DNA from: Streptomyces sp. ST2-7A
Lineage (GTDB): Bacteria; Actinomycetota; Actinomycetes; Streptomycetales; Streptomycetaceae
Length of the DNA: 62,582 bases
Assembly (NCBI RefSeq): GCF_021390475.1
Contig: NZ_JAJUWS010000040.1
Location: forward strand, 1-62,582
Direction of reading: 5' to 3'
Part shown: positions 58,815 through 62,582 of the stretch, in pieces
How positions within the stretch are numbered: position 1 is the first letter of the stretch
How the letters are laid out: every line of letters begins with the position of its first letter
Made by a program: the position numbers and the translations under genes
The notes under the pieces: model-generated
What the model was told of the DNA's origin: nothing
The model's input: the letters and a program-made list of their open reading frames with translations, nothing else
Databases searched by the model: none

Positions 58815-59582
58815 TCACCGACCCCCGCCGGCCGCGCGGCGCCGGCGGAGCATCCCGAATCCCGTCGCCCCCGCGACCCCCAGGGCGCCGAGAACCGCCA
58901 ACAGCGGGCCCGGCCCCGTGCCCGTGCCGCCGACGGGGGAGGCGACCGGCGCGGCGAGGCTCGAGTCCCCGGCCTCCGGGGCGCGTTCGTCGGCCGTGCC
59001 GCCGCCACCGGCCTTCACCGGCGCGGTCGGGTGGTGCGGCTTGTGCGGGGGCTCGGGGTGGGGGCCGTGTTTCGGCACCACCGTGACCCGCCCGCTCACC
59101 GCCTTCGGACGCCCGTCACAGGAGATGTCCACGGCGTACGAGCCGGGCGCGATGGTGGAGGAGATCCGCGCCTCGCCGACCAGCCCGCCCCCGGTGGCCG
59201 GACCGAGCCGGGCCTCGGTGACGAACGCCTCGGAGTGCGCGGTGCCGTGGCCGTCCCGGCAACCGAAGACCCGCAGCCGCACCTCGCCGCCCGGGTGCGG
59301 CGCCACCGGGGTGATGATCACCTCGCCACGGTGGTGGTCCGGCTCGTGACGTCCCGGCTCGTGGTGATCGGGGTCGGGCGGACCGGCCACCGACGGGCCC
59401 GCGAAGCCGATCAGCGCCACGCAGGCCAGCACCAGGACCGGGCCCGCCGCCGACCCCCGCCGGGAACGGCGAGCGCCGGAGCAGCACCCGCGGTCGCGGG
59501 CACAGGGGGAGCCGGTCGGGGACCCCCCGCACGCGGGGGAGGACTCGGACGGGGAAGTGGCGGACGTGAGCGGGGTGCCCAT
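58815..59582 (-). CDS. Secreted wall/membrane-anchored protein, probable sortase partner
   Basis: A 255-residue protein. A signal peptide (GPVLVLACVALIGFAGPSVAG) is followed by a His/Pro-rich start (PDPDHHEPGRHEPDHHRGEV) and one beta-sandwich-like domain with a Cys pair (VFGCRDG and DISCDGR). The C-terminus has LLAVLGALGVAGATGFGMLRRRRAAGGGR, the hydrophobic-plus-Arg signal of wall-sorted proteins. No clear LPxTG is present; PVGGTGTGPGP stands at the expected place. ATG 59582 follows GGAGG. It is immediately upstream of the sortase gene and may be its substrate by an unusual motif or simply membrane-anchored. Confidence 0.82.
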   Translation of the reverse strand: MGTPLTSATSPSESSPACGGSPTGSPCARDRGCCSGARRSRRGSAAGPVLVLACVALIGFAGPSVAGPPDPDHHEPGRHEPDHHRGEVIITPVAPHPGGEVRLRVFGCRDGHGTAHSEAFVTEARLGPATGGGLVGEARISSTIAPGSYAVDISCDGRPKAVSGRVTVVPKHGPHPEPPHKPHHPTAPVKAGGGGTADERAPEAGDSSLAAPVASPVGGTGTGPGPLLAVLGALGVAGATGFGMLRRRRAAGGGR

Positions 59583-59734
59583 GGCTGAACCTCCGGGACC
59601 TGCCGGAACCTCCGGAACCGGTCCCCCCGACCGTCGCCCGACCGGTCCGCCGGCGCATCCGCAGCGCCACCGGGTTCGCCCGTCCGGTGGGCGGGCCCGG
59701 GCCGTTGCGGTGAATCCGGCCCGCTCTCCGGGGG

Positions 59735-60514
59735 TCAGACCCGGTCGACCATGTCCGCGATCGACTCCACCACGGTGGACGGCCGGAACGGGTACCGCTC
59801 CACCTCCTCCGGGTCGGTCAGCCCGGTCAGCACCAGGAAGGTCTCCATCCCGGCCTCCAGACCGGCCAGCACGTCGGTGTCCATCCGATCGCCGATCATC
59901 GCGCTGGACTCCGAGTGCGCCCCGATGGCGTTCAACCCGGCCCGCATCATCAACGGGTTGGGCTTGCCGACGAAGTACGGCTCGCGGCCGGTCGCCTTGG
60001 TGATCAGCGCCGCCACCGAGCCGGTCGCCGGCAACGCGCCCTCGGCGGAGGGGCCGGTCTCGTCCGGATTGGTGGCGATGAACCGCGCCCCCGCGTTGAT
60101 CAGCCGGATCGCCTTCGTGAGCGCCTCGAACGAGTAGGTGCGGGTCTCGCCCAGCACCACGTAGTCCGGGGCGGTGTCGGTCAGGATGTAACCGATGTCG
60201 TGCAGGGCGGTGGTCAGTCCCGCCTCGCCGATCACGTACGCCGTGCCGCCCGGCCGCTGGTCGGAGAGGAACTTCGCGGTGGCCAGCGCCGAGGTCCAGA
60301 TGTTGTCCACCGGCACGTCCAGGCCCATTCGCTGCAGGCGGGCGTGCAGGTCGCGCGGCGTGTAGATCGAGTTGTTGGTCAGCACCAGGAACGGCTTGCC
60401 GGACTCCCGCAGCCGCTTCAGGAAACGGTCGGCGCCGGGGATCGGCACCCCCTCGTGGATGAGGACGCCGTCCATGTCGGTCAGCCAGGACTCGATCGGC
60501 TTGCGCTCGGACAC
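59735..60514 (-). CDS. HAD-IIA (NagD-like) sugar-phosphate phosphatase
   Basis: A 259-residue HAD-superfamily hydrolase. Motif I is WLTDMDGVLIHEG with the nucleophile Asp, followed by LVLTNNSIYTPRDL, VGKPNPLMMRAGL and motif IV IGDRMDTDVLAGLEAGMETFLVLTGLT. Members of this group dephosphorylate nucleotides or sugar phosphates; the substrate is unknown here. GTG 60514 follows GGAG. Confidence 0.92.
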   Translation of the reverse strand: MSERKPIESWLTDMDGVLIHEGVPIPGADRFLKRLRESGKPFLVLTNNSIYTPRDLHARLQRMGLDVPVDNIWTSALATAKFLSDQRPGGTAYVIGEAGLTTALHDIGYILTDTAPDYVVLGETRTYSFEALTKAIRLINAGARFIATNPDETGPSAEGALPATGSVAALITKATGREPYFVGKPNPLMMRAGLNAIGAHSESSAMIGDRMDTDVLAGLEAGMETFLVLTGLTDPEEVERYPFRPSTVVESIADMVDRV

Positions 60515-60769
60515 CGTGGGAACTCCTGCCGTGCGGGGAAAAGCGGACGGGGCGGGCCGGTGGGGACGGCCGACCGGTCGCGGGGACCGGCGCCGGACCC
60601 CGCCGGGGACCGGTCGCACCGCGTCGACCAGCCTAGTCGCGGGGCCGTGGATCGGTCCCCGACCGGTCGGCCCGTGGACGGGCCGCGCCGACGGGACGCC
60701 CGGCGGGGGCGGCCCGTCCGGCCGACCCGCTCCCGCCCCGCCGGACCTCCGGCCACTCGCCGGCGACGG

Positions 60770-61237
60770 TCACAGACCCAGGTCGCGGATCAGCTTCGCC
60801 ACGTGCCCGGTCGCCCGGACGTTGTAGAGCGCCCGCTCCACCTTCCCCGCCTCGTCCACGATCACGGTGGAGCGGATCACGCCGGTGACGGTGCGGCCGT
60901 ACATGGTCTTCTCGCCGAAGGCGCCGTAGGCGGTCAGGGTCTCCTTCCCGGGGTCGCCGAGGAGGGTGATGCCCAACTCCTCCCGCTCCCGGAACTTCGC
61001 CAGCTTCTCCGGCTTGTCGGGGGAGACACCCACCACGTCGTACCCGGCGTCGGCCAGTAGCCGCAGGTTGTCGGTGAAGTCGCACGCCTGCTTGGTGCAA
61101 CCCGGCGTCATCGCCGCCGGGTAGAAGTAGACGATCACCTTCCGCCCGGAGTAGTCCGCCAGCGAGACCGACTTCCCGTCGGCGTCCGGCAGGGTGAAGG
61201 CGGGGGCGGTGTCACCCGGCTGCAGGCGATCGCTCAT
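60770..61237 (-). CDS. bcp: Thioredoxin-dependent peroxiredoxin Bcp
   Basis: A 155-residue atypical 2-Cys peroxiredoxin reducing hydroperoxides. The peroxidatic Cys is in YFYPAAMTPGCTKQACDF, which also supplies the resolving Cys five residues on. PAFTLPDADGKSVSLADYSGRKVIVYF is the usual N-terminus. ATG 61237. It is divergent from the DUF3618 gene. Confidence 0.94.
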   Translation of the reverse strand: MSDRLQPGDTAPAFTLPDADGKSVSLADYSGRKVIVYFYPAAMTPGCTKQACDFTDNLRLLADAGYDVVGVSPDKPEKLAKFREREELGITLLGDPGKETLTAYGAFGEKTMYGRTVTGVIRSTVIVDEAGKVERALYNVRATGHVAKLIRDLGL

Positions 61238-61460
61238 CGGTGGTTCCTCTCTCGAACGATGGTGGGGAGGGCCCCGCGCCCGAGCCTACCCATCCGCCCG
61301 CACCGCCTCCGCCGGGCCGGGGAACACGTCGCACACCGTGCCCGGTCGGCCCGACCCGGGGCGGAATGGCGGGCGGCGACCGGGGCAGGAAACTGACAGA
61401 CTGTGCGGGACGGGCCCCCTGGCCCGGACCACGACGAGAATCGACCACGGAGGCGGAGCG

Positions 61461-61847
61461 GTGCCCGAGTCCAGTCGTCCGGATCACCAGGACGGGAAGA
61501 GCGGCAGCAGCCGATACGAAGCGGAGAAGCCGAAGGAGGAGGGGCCGGAGGAGATCGAGGCCCGGATCCGCCGCCGGCGCGCCCTGCTCGCCGACACCCT
61601 CGACGAGTTGGCGGTGCGGGTGCACCCCAAGACCATCGTGGGCGACGTGCGCACCCGCGCGCTGTCGGCGGTGGACCGCCACGCGGGCCAGGCGTACATC
61701 GCGGTCAACCGCACCGTCACCGGGGCCCGTACCGGCCTGATGACGCGCGACGGGTCCCCGCGCCCGGAACGGCTGATCCCCATCGCCCTGGTGGCGGTCG
61801 GCGTGGTCGGTCTGCTGGTGCTCGGTGTCCGGCGGCGCCGTCGGTGA
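61461..61847 (+). CDS. DUF3618 membrane protein
   Basis: A 128-residue protein. The core IEARIRRRRALLADTLDELAVRVHPKTIVGDVR is the DUF3618 signature. A C-terminal helix (LIPIALVAVGVVGLLVLGVRRRRR) anchors it in the membrane, while the N-terminus is a charged, disordered stretch. GTG 61461 follows GGAGGCGGAG. Function unknown. Confidence 0.88.
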   Translation: MPESSRPDHQDGKSGSSRYEAEKPKEEGPEEIEARIRRRRALLADTLDELAVRVHPKTIVGDVRTRALSAVDRHAGQAYIAVNRTVTGARTGLMTRDGSPRPERLIPIALVAVGVVGLLVLGVRRRRR

Positions 61848-61877
61848 CCACCGGTCCCGCGTCCGGAGCCGTTGGGA

Positions 61878-61883
61878 TACGGT
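61878..61883 (+). promoter_or_regulatory. -10 element for a leaderless GroES-like transcript
   Basis: TACGGT ends 6 bases before GTG 61890; no ribosome-binding site. Confidence 0.45.
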
Positions 61884-61889
61884 CGTGTC

Positions 61890-62240
61890 GTGACCACCCC
61901 ATCTCCCGGCCCGACCCATGACAAGCTCCCGATCCGGATGCTGCACGACCGCGTGCTGGTGCGCACCGACACCGGCCAGGGCGAACGCCGCTCCACCGGG
62001 GGCATCGTCATCCCCGCCACGGCCGCCGTCGGCCGCCGCCTGGACTGGGCCGAGGTCGTGGCCGTGGGGCAGAACGTCCGCACCGTCGAACCGGGTGACC
62101 GGGTGCTGTACGACCCGGAGGACCGGGCCGAGGTGGAAGTGCGCGGCACGGCCTACGTGCTGATGCGGGAACGGGATCTGCACGCCGTGGCGGCCGAACG
62201 CCTCCAGGGCTCCGAGGACTCCACCGGCCTGTACCTCTGA
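61890..62240 (+). CDS. GroES-like chaperonin-10 family protein
   Basis: A 116-residue Cpn10-fold protein. RMLHDRVLVRTDTGQGERRSTGGIVIPATA, VVAVGQNVRTVEPGDRVLYDPEDRAEVEVRGTAYVLMRERDLHAV correspond to the GroES barrel and mobile-loop region. The loop is longer and diverged from true GroES, and there is no groEL next to it, so it is a paralogue, conserved in streptomycetes, of unknown partner. The mRNA probably begins at the GTG. Confidence 0.85.
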   Translation: MTTPSPGPTHDKLPIRMLHDRVLVRTDTGQGERRSTGGIVIPATAAVGRRLDWAEVVAVGQNVRTVEPGDRVLYDPEDRAEVEVRGTAYVLMRERDLHAVAAERLQGSEDSTGLYL

Positions 62241-62271
62241 GCGAGCGCCCCCGGGCGACCCGTCGTCGCTT

Positions 62272-62307
62272 CCGCCGGGCCCCGATTCGTCGGGGCCCGG
62301 CGGCTTT
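62272..62307 (+). terminator. Intrinsic terminator after the GroES-like gene
   Basis: CCGCCGGGCCCCG (62272-62284) and CGGGGCCCGGCGG (62291-62303) pair perfectly and are followed by CTTTT. Confidence 0.85.
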
Positions 62308-62582
62308 TCGCTGTTCCGGGCCGGAGGGTCGGCGCGACGGCGTGGTTCCGAGAGGGGCATGATCGCGGCGCACCGCCGCGGCGCCCGCCCGGGAGGCACG
62401 AGGCCGGGTGGGCGTGACGTCCTCGCCCCGGCCGGCGCGGGGGCGGCACCCATCCGGGGGGTGCCCCTATCTGTTTCGTCAACCCTGTTGGGGTCGGCTT
62501 GTAGGGGTTTGATCTGGTTTTCGGGAGCGTCCCGCGAAGCGGGGCGTTCCCGGCGGATCGGGTGCGTGGCGGGCAGTCCGGT
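62308..62582. other. Right edge of the window, no gene identified
   Basis: 275 bases. The segment 62468-62522 (CCTATCTGTTTCG, GGCTTGTAGGGG, GATCTGGTTTTC) is markedly A+T-richer than surrounding DNA. A hairpin-like GGGAGCGTCCC...GGGGCGTTCCC follows at about 62523-62549. It may be the start of a different region, but nothing can be assigned. Confidence 0.35.

Overview
The window looks like chromosomal core DNA of a Streptomyces or a very close relative. Base composition is strongly G+C-rich with G/C third codon positions and many GTG starts. Streptomyces markers are present: an SsgA-like septum protein, an XRE/DUF5753 + DUF397 + HATPase triad, a NagE2/NagF phosphotransferase pair with DasR-type sites, an NnaR-type nitrate regulator, and a JAMM-CysO-CysM cysteine module. 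From memory, much of the order (narK-nnaR, HelD-like helicase, malic enzyme, HU, murA, hpd-lrp, ssgG, clpS, mec-cysO-cysM, nagE2/nagF, rph) resembles the SCO2959-SCO2899 stretch of S. coelicolor. No rRNA, canonical tRNA, CRISPR array, insertion sequence or integrase was seen.

Layout. 1-5.3 kb: edge ORF, DUF1015 protein, then the nitrate pair narK and nnaR with GlnR-like boxes before both. 5.8-9.3 kb: HelD/HelR-type motor ATPase, a strong candidate for an independent structured RNA (8341-8462), and a broken TmrB-like P-loop gene. 9.3-16 kb: argS, then a beta-lactamase island (lipoprotein class A enzyme facing a LysR regulator followed by a BlaB-like penicillin-recognising protein, as in the S. 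cacaoi bla locus), followed by an orphan cytosine-5 DNA methyltransferase. 16-21.7 kb: ACT-domain malic enzyme, HU, MurA, YqgE/AlgH, DUF3039. 21.7-29.2 kb: about 1 kb of degenerate repeats, a three-subunit molybdenum hydroxylase operon and a 14-TM exporter. 29.7-35.9 kb: a segment bracketed by two ~160-bp inverted copies of a hairpin-bearing repeat and holding a DEIH helicase, an IclR regulator, the lower-GC XRE/DUF397/HATPase triad and a membrane Lon-like protease.

36-43.3 kb: a secreted tendamistat-like alpha-amylase inhibitor with a MalR-like CTTGC/GCAAG operator, hpd with its Lrp neighbour, ssgG, two RDD membrane proteins and small unknowns. 43.3-47 kb: NAD salvage (pncB, pncA), clpS and DUF2017. 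47-52.6 kb: AGCS amino-acid symporter, then Mec, a short Cys-containing leader peptide, CysO, CysM, and a RodA/FtsW glycosyltransferase. 52.9-62.6 kb: MBL hydrolase, divergent nagE2/nagF, rph-rdgB, class F sortase with a wall-anchored-type protein, HAD phosphatase, Bcp peroxiredoxin, DUF3618 and GroES-like proteins.

Regulatory themes: GlnR, DasR, Crp-like, LysR T-N11-A and MalR-like sites can be read from sequence. Seven or eight genes have a TAnnnT -10 hexamer 6-8 nt before the start codon and no ribosome-binding site, which suggests leaderless transcripts.
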